Of a stretch of DNA of 47,843 bases, positions 39,634-47,761 are shown piece after piece. The first letter of the stretch is position 1; each line of letters opens with the position of its first letter. The notes beneath the pieces were generated by a model, which was given only the letters and a program-made list of their open reading frames with translations, ran no database searches and was not told where the DNA came from. A program made the position numbers and the translations under genes. The stretch spans positions 1 to 47,843 of the forward strand of contig JAUXNU010000134.1 in assembly GCA_030682655.1 (NCBI GenBank). The letters run 5' to 3'. This stretch comes from Actinomycetota bacterium (GTDB lineage Bacteria; Actinomycetota; Coriobacteriia; Anaerosomatales; JAUXNU01).

Positions 39634-39671
39634 AGGCGTCAGGCGGGCCGGTCTGGCTTCGCCTGACGCCT
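39634..39671 (+). repeat. Perfect 12-bp inverted repeat (hairpin) between acpP and the FabK-like gene
   Basis: AGGCGTCAGGCG (39634-39645) and CGCCTGACGCCT (39660-39671) are perfectly complementary, with a 14-base loop. It starts 12 bases after the acpP stop and has no T run. It could end or stabilise the highly needed acpP mRNA. It also argues against a start at 39627 for the next gene. Confidence 0.85.
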
Positions 39672-39695
39672 GTCTCACAGGAAGGTCCTATCCAC

Positions 39696-40655
39696 GTGGA
39701 GATGCCGCATCTCACCATAGGGAATCAGACGGCGCGACTGCCCATCATCCAGGGCGGGATGGCCGTCAGGATATCCATGGCTCCGCTTGCTTCAGCAGTC
39801 GCCGAGGCCGGCGGGATCGGGCTGATCGCCGGTTCCGGGCTGGACGTCGATGAACTGCGCGAGGAGATACGCGCCGCGCGGGCCGCGACAAACGGCGTCA
39901 TCGGCGTCAACATCATGGTTGCCGTCCGCAAGTTCAGAGACCTGGTTCAGGCCGCTCTCGCCGAAGGTATCGACCTTGTGGTCGCCGGCGCGGGCTTCTC
40001 CCGAGACGTCTTCTCGTGGTGTGCCGAAGCCGACGTTCCGATGGTTCCCATCGTCGGATCGGAGCGAGTCGCCAAGCTATCCCAACGCTTCGGCGCCTCG
40101 GCAGTCATCGTCGAGGGAGTCGAAGCCGGCGGGCACCTTGGCACCGACGAACCCCTCAAGCAGCTGCTTCCAAGGATTCTCGACTCCGTGACGATTCCAG
40201 TCATCGGCGCGGGGGGTATCGCAGACGGGGCCGACATCAAGGAGATCCTCGACATGGGTGCTGCGGGAGTCCAGATGGGGTCGCGTTTCGCGGCGACCCG
40301 GGAGTCCTCGGCAAGTGATGCATTCAAGCAGCTCTACGTGGATGCCGGCGATGACGACATCGTTATCGTCAAGAGTCCGGTCGGCCTTCCCGGGCGTGCG
40401 ATTCGGAGCACGTTCACACGCCGCCTCGAAAGGGGGGACTATCCCCGCATCGAGAAGTGTATTGTCTGCCTCAAGGACTGCGGCAAGGACTACTGCATCA
40501 TCGACAAGCTCGTCAAAGCGCAGCAGGGCGACATGGAGGACGGACTCATCTTCGCCGGGACGACGGCTGCGCGCGTGCACGACATCCCCGCGGTCTCCGA
40601 GCTGATGGACAGGCTCGTCACGCAGTGGAAGGCCGCGACCGAAGGAGCGAACTGA
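39696..40655 (+). CDS. FabK/nitronate-monooxygenase-like flavoprotein with a four-Cys insert
   Basis: A 319-residue TIM-barrel flavoprotein related to FabK. Shared motifs are Ile-Ile-Gln-Gly-Gly-Met-Ala, Gly-Leu-Ile-Ala-Gly-Ser-Gly, Glu-Gly-Val-Glu-Ala-Gly-Gly-His-Leu-Gly and Gly-Ala-Gly-Gly-Ile-Ala-Asp-Gly. Unlike the FabK at 36702 it carries Cys-x2-Cys-x3-Cys-x4-Cys (C255, C258, C262, C267), which could bind an iron-sulfur cluster or zinc. GTG 39696 (AGGAAGG about 10 bases upstream) is preferred; ATG 39702 is possible. Its TGA overlaps the fabF ATG (TGATG). It may be a second enoyl reductase, or another ene-reductase or nitronate oxidase serving the fab operon. Confidence 0.85.
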   Translation: MEMPHLTIGNQTARLPIIQGGMAVRISMAPLASAVAEAGGIGLIAGSGLDVDELREEIRAARAATNGVIGVNIMVAVRKFRDLVQAALAEGIDLVVAGAGFSRDVFSWCAEADVPMVPIVGSERVAKLSQRFGASAVIVEGVEAGGHLGTDEPLKQLLPRILDSVTIPVIGAGGIADGADIKEILDMGAAGVQMGSRFAATRESSASDAFKQLYVDAGDDDIVIVKSPVGLPGRAIRSTFTRRLERGDYPRIEKCIVCLKDCGKDYCIIDKLVKAQQGDMEDGLIFAGTTAARVHDIPAVSELMDRLVTQWKAATEGAN

Positions 40656-41881
40656 TGAGAAGAGTCGCCGTCACCGGACTCGGCGCTGTCTCACCTCTTG
40701 GAGTCGGTGTCGCCGCGACCTGGGAGGGAATCGCGGCAGGCCGTAGCGGGATAGGTCCTGTCACGGAGTTCGATGTCTCCGAATACGCTACTCAGTTCGC
40801 CGGCACCGTAGACGGGTGGGACCCCACGGTATTCATCGACGCCAAGGAGTCCCGTCGCATGTCCCGCTTCCAGCAGTTCGCGGTCAAGGCCGCCGATGAG
40901 GCGGTTGCCGATGCCGGACTCGTCATCGACGACAGCAACGCCGACCGGGTCGGCGTGATCGTCGGTTCGGGCATCGGTGGTCTGTACACCATGGAGGAGC
41001 AGTCTCGCGTACTGCACGAGCGCGGTCCGAAGAAGATCAGCCCGTTCCTCGTCCCGATGATGATCGTCGACCTTGCGGCGGGTCACATCTCCATCCGTCT
41101 CGGCGCTCGCGGCGTCAACTACGCTCCCGTCTCTGCGTGTTCGACCGGCAACCACGCCATCGGCGAGGCGGGAGAGGCCATCCGCCGAGGACAGGCCGAC
41201 GTAGTCATCGCCGGCGGCTTCGACTGCGGTGTCACGCCCCTGGGTATGGCCGGCTTCTGCGCGGCTCGCGCGCTGTCCACCCGCAACGACGACCCGCAGG
41301 GCGCGTCGCGGCCGTTCGACTCCGGTCGCGATGGTTTCGTGATGGGCGAGGGCGGCGGCATTCTCGTCCTTGAAGACATGGACATGGCCCTCGCGCGCGG
41401 AGCTCGCGTATACGCCGAACTCGTCGGCTATGGAGCAACGGCGGATGCCTACCACATCACTGCACCGGCACCCGATGGCAACGGCGCATGTCGCGCGATG
41501 CTGCACGCACTCGACCAGTCCGGGCTTGCCGCCGGCGATATCGGCTACATCAACGCACACGGAACATCGACTCAGCTCGGAGACCTCGCCGAAACAGGCG
41601 CGATCAAGGAGGTGTTCGGCAGCGACGCCCCTCCGGTGTCTTCAACGAAATCGATGACGGGACATCTGCTGGGTGGAGCCGGCGCTCTCGAAGCTGTGAT
41701 ATCCGTTCAGGCGCTCGTCAACGAGATGCTGCCACCGACGATCAACCTCACCGATCCTGACCCCGGCTGTGATCTCGACTACGTCCCGAATGTCGCCCGG
41801 AATACGCGCATCGATGCCCTGATGAGCAACTCGTTCGGGTTCGGGGGCCACAACGCGACACTCGTCTTCGCAAGACCATGA
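40655..41881 (+). CDS. fabF: 3-oxoacyl-ACP synthase II (FabF)
   Basis: A 408-residue elongating condensing enzyme. The nucleophile is C162 in Val-Ser-Ala-Cys-Ser-Thr-Gly. The two histidines are in Asn-Ala-His-Gly-Thr-Ser-Thr and Met-Thr-Gly-His-Leu-Leu-Gly. Lys-Ser-Met-Thr gives the conserved lysine. AAGGAG lies 8 bases before the ATG at 40655. The stop overlaps the rnc start (ATGA), so fatty-acid and RNase III genes are coupled. Confidence 0.97.
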   Translation: MRRVAVTGLGAVSPLGVGVAATWEGIAAGRSGIGPVTEFDVSEYATQFAGTVDGWDPTVFIDAKESRRMSRFQQFAVKAADEAVADAGLVIDDSNADRVGVIVGSGIGGLYTMEEQSRVLHERGPKKISPFLVPMMIVDLAAGHISIRLGARGVNYAPVSACSTGNHAIGEAGEAIRRGQADVVIAGGFDCGVTPLGMAGFCAARALSTRNDDPQGASRPFDSGRDGFVMGEGGGILVLEDMDMALARGARVYAELVGYGATADAYHITAPAPDGNGACRAMLHALDQSGLAAGDIGYINAHGTSTQLGDLAETGAIKEVFGSDAPPVSSTKSMTGHLLGGAGALEAVISVQALVNEMLPPTINLTDPDPGCDLDYVPNVARNTRIDALMSNSFGFGGHNATLVFARP

Positions 41882-42588
41882 CGCGTCCCGTCAACGGACG
41901 CCCGCTCGATGAGCGCCTTTCCGAAGCCCAGCACATCATTGGACACAGCTTCTCCGATCCCGGACTACTTGAGCTCGCGCTTACTCATCCGTCGTTCAGC
42001 GATGAACCTCACGCCACCCACGACTACGAGCGCCTGGAGTTCCTTGGCGATGCCGTACTGGGTCTTGTCATCGTCGAAGCCATCTACGCGCGTTCTCCGG
42101 AGATGCCCGAAGGCGCCATGACGAAGCTCAAGGTCTCGCTGGTAGCCGGGACAACGCTCGCAGCAACAGCACGCGAGCTCGGGCTCGCAGATCTGCTTCT
42201 CCTCGGGGACAGCGAGATCGGGACAGGCGGGCGGGGTATGGCCTCGGCCCTGGAGAACGTCTTCGAGGCCACCTGCGGCGCGCTCTATCTCGACGGCGGT
42301 CTCGATACCGCCCGGGAGTTCATCCTTGGCGTGCTCGGCGATCGCATCGAGGAGAGCTCGATCGAGTCGCTCGAGCATCCCAAATCGCGACTTCAGGAGA
42401 TCACACAGGCACACGGCAAAGCCCCCGAGTACCGCATCGTGGCCGAGGAAGGCCCTCCCCACGACCGCTCGTTCGTGGCCACCGTTCTGATCGACGGACG
42501 TCCCCTGGGCTCCGGATCGGGCCATTCCAAGAAGGAGGCCGAGATGAACGCAGCGCGTGAGGCCCTCGGCCAGTTCGAAAGCTCCTGA
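41878..42588 (+). CDS. rnc: Ribonuclease III
   Basis: A 236-residue double-strand-specific RNase that processes rRNA precursors and structured mRNAs. The signature Glu-Arg-Leu-Glu-Phe-Leu-Gly-Asp-Ala-Val-Leu (51-61) gives acidic residues E54 and D58, with a second acidic site in Asn-Val-Phe-Glu-Ala. The C-terminal ~70 residues are a dsRNA-binding domain (Lys-Ser-Arg-Leu-Gln-Glu ... Gly-Ser-Gly-His-Ser-Lys-Lys-Glu-Ala-Glu). Position between acpP/fabF and smc is the classic one. Confidence 0.97.
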   Translation: MTRPVNGRPLDERLSEAQHIIGHSFSDPGLLELALTHPSFSDEPHATHDYERLEFLGDAVLGLVIVEAIYARSPEMPEGAMTKLKVSLVAGTTLAATARELGLADLLLLGDSEIGTGGRGMASALENVFEATCGALYLDGGLDTAREFILGVLGDRIEESSIESLEHPKSRLQEITQAHGKAPEYRIVAEEGPPHDRSFVATVLIDGRPLGSGSGHSKKEAEMNAAREALGQFESS

Positions 42589-42624
42589 ACCAGCGCCTTC
42601 TTCCCGCTCCGCATGGTTCCGCTG

Positions 42625-42633
42625 TGGTAGAAT
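42625..42633 (+). promoter_or_regulatory. Extended -10 ahead of smc
   Basis: TGGTAGAAT at 42625-42633 is a TG-extended -10 in the 115-base rnc-smc gap, 70 bases before the smc start. No -35 is seen. A short hairpin CACGCC-GTCG-GGCGTG follows in the leader. Confidence 0.4.
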
Positions 42634-42703
42634 CCAGCTCGTTTCCGCACGCCGTCGGGCGTGTGGGTTCCGTGTCGCAGATCGCCTGTCGGAGAGAGCC
42701 TGA

Positions 42704-45700
42704 TTGCACCTCAAGTCGCTCATACTCAAAGGCTTCAAGTCCTTCGCTGACAAGGGCGTCCTCGTGCTCGAACCCGGGGTCACCGTGGTCGTTGGACCCA
42801 ACGGCTCGGGCAAGTCGAACATCTCCGACGCCGTGCTGTGGGTCCTTGGCGAACAGTCTGCCAAAGTACTCCGCGGTCAGGCGATGGAGGACGTCATCTT
42901 CGCCGGCTCCTCGGCCAGGCAGCCTGTCGGCGTGGCCGAGGTCGACCTCGTGCTCGACAACTCCGACGAGACGCTTCCGCTCGAGTTCACCGAGGTCACG
43001 ATCACACGTCGGATGTATCGCAGCGGTGAGAGCGAGTACCTCGTCAACCAGTCGCCTTGCCGGCTCATGGACATCCACGAGTTGCTGCACGACTCGGGCC
43101 TCGGGCGCGGAACGCATTCCATCATCAGCCAGGGGCAGCTCGACGAGATTCTCAGCTCGCGCCCCGAGGATCGTCGCGCGCTCATCGAAGAGGCCGCCGG
43201 CGTACTCAAACACAAGAAGCGCCGCGAAAGGGCACTGCGCAAACTCACCGGCATGGACGCGCACCTCGAGCGCGCGAAGGACGTCGCGGGCGAGATCGAT
43301 CGCCAGCTGCGACCGCTCCAGCGACAGGCGAACAGAGCACAGGAACACTCAGGACTCACCGGCGAGCTCAAGAAGCTCGAGGTCTCGCTCGCAGTCGACG
43401 ACCTGCGTTCACTCCAAATCGCGTGGGACAACATCACCAAGCGCGAGAAGGAGCAGGACGCCGAGATCGACCTTGCCCGCTATCGCCTTGCCGAGAAGGA
43501 GCGGGAACTCGGCAAGTTCCAGTCGCTTCTCGAGGAAAAGGGGCTCTTCGTCGGCGATCTCGGCGAGCAGCGCCGTCGCCTGCAGTCGGTCCTCGAGCGT
43601 ATCAACTCCGGCTTGCTGCTTCTCGAGGAGAAGGGCAAGAACCTCGTCGGGCGCCTGTCCGAGTTGCGGCAGAAACTTCACCACAGCGAAACGCGCTCTG
43701 TGGTCCGCACCGAGGAGCTCCAGCGCCTGGCCGAGGAACGCCAGGGCACCGATGCGCGACTCAAGGCGCTCTACAGCCAGCTCTCGGAACTGCGTCGCGA
43801 GACCGAATCCACCAAGAAGGAACGCATTGCGGCCGACCAGGACCTGGCACGCATCACCGGCGAGATCCGCCGCACCCGCAAGGAGACCGAGGATGCGCGG
43901 CTCGAGTTTTCCACGCTCGTTCACGACCTGTCCTCGGCCACGGTCGAGAGTGAGCTGCTCGCACAGCGCACTGATGCGCTCCGTGACGAGCGTGCGGCGG
44001 TAGCGAATACGCTTTCCGCGCGGCGGGCTCGCCTCGAGCAACTCGACTCGGGCCTCTCGCACCGTCGCAAGGAACGCGCGCTGGCCGACGCTGACGTCGA
44101 CAAGCGGGTGCGTGTCCTGGAAAGCCGTCGTCGTGACCTGTCCGAGAGCCGCGAGGACCTCACGGCCGCGCGAGCCGAGATCCGAGGCCTCGAAGAGGTG
44201 GATCGCGCGTTCGCGACAGCCTCTCCCGGAATGGCATGGGCGCTGGCCAAGGCAAGCGAGCTCCCGGGTCTCATCGGCCCGCTTGCCGAGCGCATCTCCG
44301 TGGGTGCCGAGCACGAACGACTCGTGGAGCAGGTCCTCGGCTCAGATCTCTTCGCACTCCTCGTTCGGAACACCGATTCCGCTGCCCACATCGCACGGGC
44401 GCTTCGCACCGAGACCGAGGGCGACGCCACGCTCATCCCGATCGACGGCCTTCGCACTACCCGACCGCCTTCCGACACACTGCCCGGAGTCGCCCTCTCG
44501 TCGCTGGCCACATGCGATGACGAGCTCAGACCCGTTGTGGATGCCCTCCTTGGCGACATACGCCTTGTGGGGTCGCTTGAGGAGGCGCTGAGCGCTGCGT
44601 CGGCAGCTGACACAACGCGATTCGTAACACCTGCGGGAGAACTCGTCTGGCCTTCCGGCAAAATCACCGTTGGCGGTGTGGTAGCGGACAATGCCGGCGT
44701 GCTCGCGCGCAAGCGACGCCTCAATGAGCTGCGCGACGACGTCGAGTCGCTTACCGTCGCTGTTGGCGCGTCTGAAGCCGTTGTCGGCGAAGCCGAGGAC
44801 GCTCTCGCCGCCGCTCAACAGGACGCGCTGGACATCGGACAGCTGCTGGCAAGCCTGGCCGGCGAGCACGCCTCGCTGCGTGAAGAGATCGGTCGTCTCG
44901 AGCAGTCGCTCACCGGAAGCGATCAAGAGGTGAATCGTCTTGCTACTCGCGAAAAGGAGATCGCTGATCGCTGCTCGAAGGATGAGCCTGCCCGTCGCAC
45001 GCTTGGTGAGCGTATCGGTCGTCTTTCGGCCGACTCCGAGCGCCTGGAGGAAGAGGCGGCCACTGCACGCGAGACGCGCGACGCCCGATTCCGCGACGAA
45101 GCGGCCATCAACGAGCGTCTCTCGTCGTGCCAGGTGGATATCGCTACGGTCTCGGAGCGTGAGGTGCACCTCAAGCGACAGGTGTCGGCCATCACGTCGG
45201 AACTGGCTGAACTCGAACGCACCGTCGTGCAGTCCCGGGATACCGAAGAGGCTCTCGAACTGCTGCGCGAGCGCATAGAGCCGATCCACGACCTCTATGC
45301 CGCACTTCTCGAGCGCGCGGAGCATTGGGCCGTCAAGCTGCGTGACCGCGCACGTTTTGAGGCCGCAGACAGCGAGTCCCTGCGTTCGACGATCCACGAG
45401 GCACAGGATGCCGTGAGAGTCGTCCAGACCGAGATCGAGGGCCATTCCTCGGTAATGAGCGATCTGAGGGTAGAGAAGGGTCAGCTGGAGGTCCAGGTGA
45501 ACGCTGCTGTGGCCCGCATCGTTCAGGAACTCGGGATCTCCATCGAGGTCGCCCTTGACTCGCCGCCGATCGAGGACCGGGATCGCACGCGGGACGCCGC
45601 ACATCGACTGCGGAAACGTATCGAGAACATGGGACCCGTGAACCCCATCGCGATGCAGGAGTACGACTCCCTGAAGTCGCGGCGGGACTTCCTCACGGAG

Positions 45701-46264
45701 CAGATCGAAGACCTCGTCGGAAGCCGTCAGGCGCTTTCAAAGGTCGTCGCGGCGATCGACCGCAAGATCCGCGAGCGCTTCCTCGAGACGTTCGAGCAGG
45801 TAGACACGCACTTCCAGCACGTCTTCTCGGTGCTCTTCCCCGGTGGCCACGCCTCGCTGGCCCTTACCGAGCCGGACGACCCCGAGAACACCGGCGTAGA
45901 GGTCATCGCGCAGCCGCTCGGCAAGAAGCTCGCCAAGATGTCCCTCATGTCCGGGGGGGAGAAGTCGCTCACGGCACTCGCACTGCTCTTTGCGGTGTAC
46001 CGCACCCGACCGTGCCCGTTCTACATCCTGGACGAGGTTGAAGCCGCACTCGACGACACGAACCTGCGACGCTTCATCGCGTTCGTCGACACCATGCGCG
46101 CTCACACCCAGTTCATCATCGTCACCCACCAGCGCCGGACCATGGAGATGGCCGACGTTCTCTACGGCGTATCGATGCAGGCCGACGGCGTCAGCAAGGT
46201 CGTGAGCCAGAAGCTCGATCGCTTACCGCAGCCGGAGGCCTCCGATGACCACGCCCTGGTATAG
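42704..46264 (+). CDS. smc: Chromosome segregation protein SMC
   Basis: A 1186-residue condensin ATPase. The N-terminal head has Walker A Gly-Pro-Asn-Gly-Ser-Gly-Lys-Ser (31-38) and Ile-Ser-Gln-Gly-Gln. Long coiled coils flank a hinge at about 510-660 (Leu-Pro-Gly-Leu-Ile-Gly-Pro-Leu-Ala-Glu-Arg opens it). The C-terminal head has the ABC signature Met-Ser-Gly-Gly-Glu-Lys-Ser-Leu-Thr-Ala and Walker B Phe-Tyr-Ile-Leu-Asp-Glu-Val-Glu-Ala-Ala-Leu-Asp-Asp. It starts with TTG, backed by GGAGAG 7 bases upstream. Its end overlaps ftsY by 20 bases. The partners ScpA/ScpB are not in the window. Confidence 0.97.
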   Translation: MHLKSLILKGFKSFADKGVLVLEPGVTVVVGPNGSGKSNISDAVLWVLGEQSAKVLRGQAMEDVIFAGSSARQPVGVAEVDLVLDNSDETLPLEFTEVTITRRMYRSGESEYLVNQSPCRLMDIHELLHDSGLGRGTHSIISQGQLDEILSSRPEDRRALIEEAAGVLKHKKRRERALRKLTGMDAHLERAKDVAGEIDRQLRPLQRQANRAQEHSGLTGELKKLEVSLAVDDLRSLQIAWDNITKREKEQDAEIDLARYRLAEKERELGKFQSLLEEKGLFVGDLGEQRRRLQSVLERINSGLLLLEEKGKNLVGRLSELRQKLHHSETRSVVRTEELQRLAEERQGTDARLKALYSQLSELRRETESTKKERIAADQDLARITGEIRRTRKETEDARLEFSTLVHDLSSATVESELLAQRTDALRDERAAVANTLSARRARLEQLDSGLSHRRKERALADADVDKRVRVLESRRRDLSESREDLTAARAEIRGLEEVDRAFATASPGMAWALAKASELPGLIGPLAERISVGAEHERLVEQVLGSDLFALLVRNTDSAAHIARALRTETEGDATLIPIDGLRTTRPPSDTLPGVALSSLATCDDELRPVVDALLGDIRLVGSLEEALSAASAADTTRFVTPAGELVWPSGKITVGGVVADNAGVLARKRRLNELRDDVESLTVAVGASEAVVGEAEDALAAAQQDALDIGQLLASLAGEHASLREEIGRLEQSLTGSDQEVNRLATREKEIADRCSKDEPARRTLGERIGRLSADSERLEEEAATARETRDARFRDEAAINERLSSCQVDIATVSEREVHLKRQVSAITSELAELERTVVQSRDTEEALELLRERIEPIHDLYAALLERAEHWAVKLRDRARFEAADSESLRSTIHEAQDAVRVVQTEIEGHSSVMSDLRVEKGQLEVQVNAAVARIVQELGISIEVALDSPPIEDRDRTRDAAHRLRKRIENMGPVNPIAMQEYDSLKSRRDFLTEQIEDLVGSRQALSKVVAAIDRKIRERFLETFEQVDTHFQHVFSVLFPGGHASLALTEPDDPENTGVEVIAQPLGKKLAKMSLMSGGEKSLTALALLFAVYRTRPCPFYILDEVEAALDDTNLRRFIAFVDTMRAHTQFIIVTHQRRTMEMADVLYGVSMQADGVSKVVSQKLDRLPQPEASDDHALV

Positions 46265-47156
46265 GCGCCTCAGCGACGGTCTCAGCAGAAGTCGCGAGCA
46301 GCTCGGTGGGCATCTCAACGTTCTTCTCCGTCGCGGGCCCGGTCTTGACGAGACCTTCTGGGAAGAGCTCGAAGACGCTCTCATCGGGTCTGACATGGGT
46401 GTCACCGCAGTTACCGAGATCGTCACCCGTCTCAAGGACTCCGCCGCACGCAAGGCGCTGCCCGATGCGCACGCCGTTCTCGATCACCTGGCCGAGGAAC
46501 TCGCCGCCGAGTTCCCGCCCTACGAGGACTTCCTCGGCTCGTACCCCGCCACGGTCCTCGTCGTCGGCGTCAACGGCACCGGCAAGACGACCACCGTCGG
46601 CAAGCTTGCCAAGCAGACAGTCGACGCCGGGCACAGCGTTCTCCTTGGCTCGGCGGACACGTTTCGCGCTGCGGCGGTCGAGCAACTCGACGTCTGGGCT
46701 GAGCGCGCAGAGGTGCCCGTCGTTCGGCGAGACAGGGGATCGGACCCGGCGGCCGTGGCGTTCGAAACTGCGACGCAGGCTGCGGCTTCCGGCACGGACT
46801 TGACGCTGATCGATACGGCTGGTCGACTGCACACTTCCAAGGACTTGATGCGCGAGCTTCAGAAGGTCAAACGCGCCACCGAAAAGCAGAGTGCAGTTCC
46901 GGTGCGGGTGCTTCTCGTCATGGATGCGACGACAGGACAGAACGGACTGGTGCAGGCGCGGGAGTTCGACACTGCGCTGGATGTCGATGGCATCGTGCTC
47001 ACCAAACTCGACGGCACTGCCAAGGGCGGCATCGCCGTGGCTATCGCACGCGAACTTCAGATCCCGATACTTAGAATCGGCGTTGGCGAGGGGATCGACG
47101 ACCTCAGGCCCTTTGTCGCAGACCAGTTCGCCCGCGCGCTGTTCGGACACGAGTAG
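46245..47156 (+). CDS. ftsY: Signal recognition particle receptor FtsY
   Basis: A 303-residue SRP GTPase that receives ribosome-SRP complexes at the membrane. It is a short form: an N domain of about 90 residues and a G domain, without the long acidic A domain of Escherichia coli. GTPase motifs are Gly-Val-Asn-Gly-Thr-Gly-Lys-Thr-Thr-Thr, Asp-Thr-Phe-Arg-Ala-Ala-Ala, Asp-Thr-Ala-Gly-Arg, Thr-Lys-Leu-Asp-Gly-Thr-Ala-Lys-Gly-Gly and Gly-Val-Gly-Glu-Gly-Ile-Asp-Asp-Leu. GGAGG lies just before the ATG, within the smc end. smc-ftsY is a conserved pair. Confidence 0.97.
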   Translation: MTTPWYRRLSDGLSRSREQLGGHLNVLLRRGPGLDETFWEELEDALIGSDMGVTAVTEIVTRLKDSAARKALPDAHAVLDHLAEELAAEFPPYEDFLGSYPATVLVVGVNGTGKTTTVGKLAKQTVDAGHSVLLGSADTFRAAAVEQLDVWAERAEVPVVRRDRGSDPAAVAFETATQAAASGTDLTLIDTAGRLHTSKDLMRELQKVKRATEKQSAVPVRVLLVMDATTGQNGLVQAREFDTALDVDGIVLTKLDGTAKGGIAVAIARELQIPILRIGVGEGIDDLRPFVADQFARALFGHE

Positions 47157-47165
47157 GCGTCGAAC

Positions 47166-47711
47166 ATGCCGCTTGAGTTCATGCGCGAAGGAAGCGCGTC
47201 GGATCGCCGGGCACTGTGGCTGGTGTTCCCGCTGTCGATTCTCCTCATAGCCGTTGTCTCGTGGTTCACCGTGCTGCACACGACCGCGATGGTTGACGGG
47301 CTCTCCATGTATCCGACGCTGCACGACCGGGACTACCTGCTCATCACCCAGGGCTACTCGCGCCCGGTCCGCGGCGACGTGATCGCCTTCAGTGCCAGCG
47401 CGGCACCGGAAGACGCCAGGAACGAGGTTCTCAAGCGCGTCGTGGCGGTTCCTGGAGACACTGTCGAAGTCCGATCGGGAGAAGCAATCGTCAATGGTGC
47501 ACCGGAACGCGGATCATACTCCCTTCAGCTGTCCGCCGACGACGTGTCAACCGACGAGATCACGGTCCCCGAGGGTACCCTCTTCGTCCTTGGCGACAAT
47601 CGTCCTGACTCGGTCGACAGCCGCTTCTTCGGCCCGGTCCCGCTCGATCTGGTGGTTGGAAAAGCCATCGCGGTATTCGCGCCGATCAACCGCGTGAGGT
47701 GGATTGACTGA
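47166..47711 (+). CDS. lepB: Signal peptidase I
   Basis: A 181-residue type I signal peptidase with one N-terminal membrane anchor (about 16-37). The Ser/Lys dyad is S47 in Asp-Gly-Leu-Ser-Met-Tyr-Pro-Thr and K90 in Leu-Lys-Arg-Val-Val-Ala-Val-Pro-Gly-Asp. Box E is Leu-Gly-Asp-Asn-Arg-Pro-Asp-Ser-Val-Asp-Ser-Arg. It removes signal peptides from exported proteins, a natural neighbour of ftsY, which it follows by 9 bases. No strong ribosome binding site is seen at the start. Confidence 0.96.
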   Translation: MPLEFMREGSASDRRALWLVFPLSILLIAVVSWFTVLHTTAMVDGLSMYPTLHDRDYLLITQGYSRPVRGDVIAFSASAAPEDARNEVLKRVVAVPGDTVEVRSGEAIVNGAPERGSYSLQLSADDVSTDEITVPEGTLFVLGDNRPDSVDSRFFGPVPLDLVVGKAIAVFAPINRVRWID

Positions 47712-47761
47712 CGCGCTCGGCGCTACTAGCCTAGAAATTTCACGAAGCGCCTGACTTTCCT

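Noticed and set aside
42624-44003. 459-aa Ser/Arg-rich open frame on the plus strand
   Set aside because: It overlaps the start of smc in another frame and has the Ser/Arg/Ala bias of a shifted high-GC gene.
46233-46244. 12-bp palindrome CGGAGGCCTCCG containing the ftsY ribosome binding site
   Set aside because: A perfect palindrome without loop bases cannot fold back well in RNA, and the stretch is coding for the end of smc; GC-rich codons explain it.
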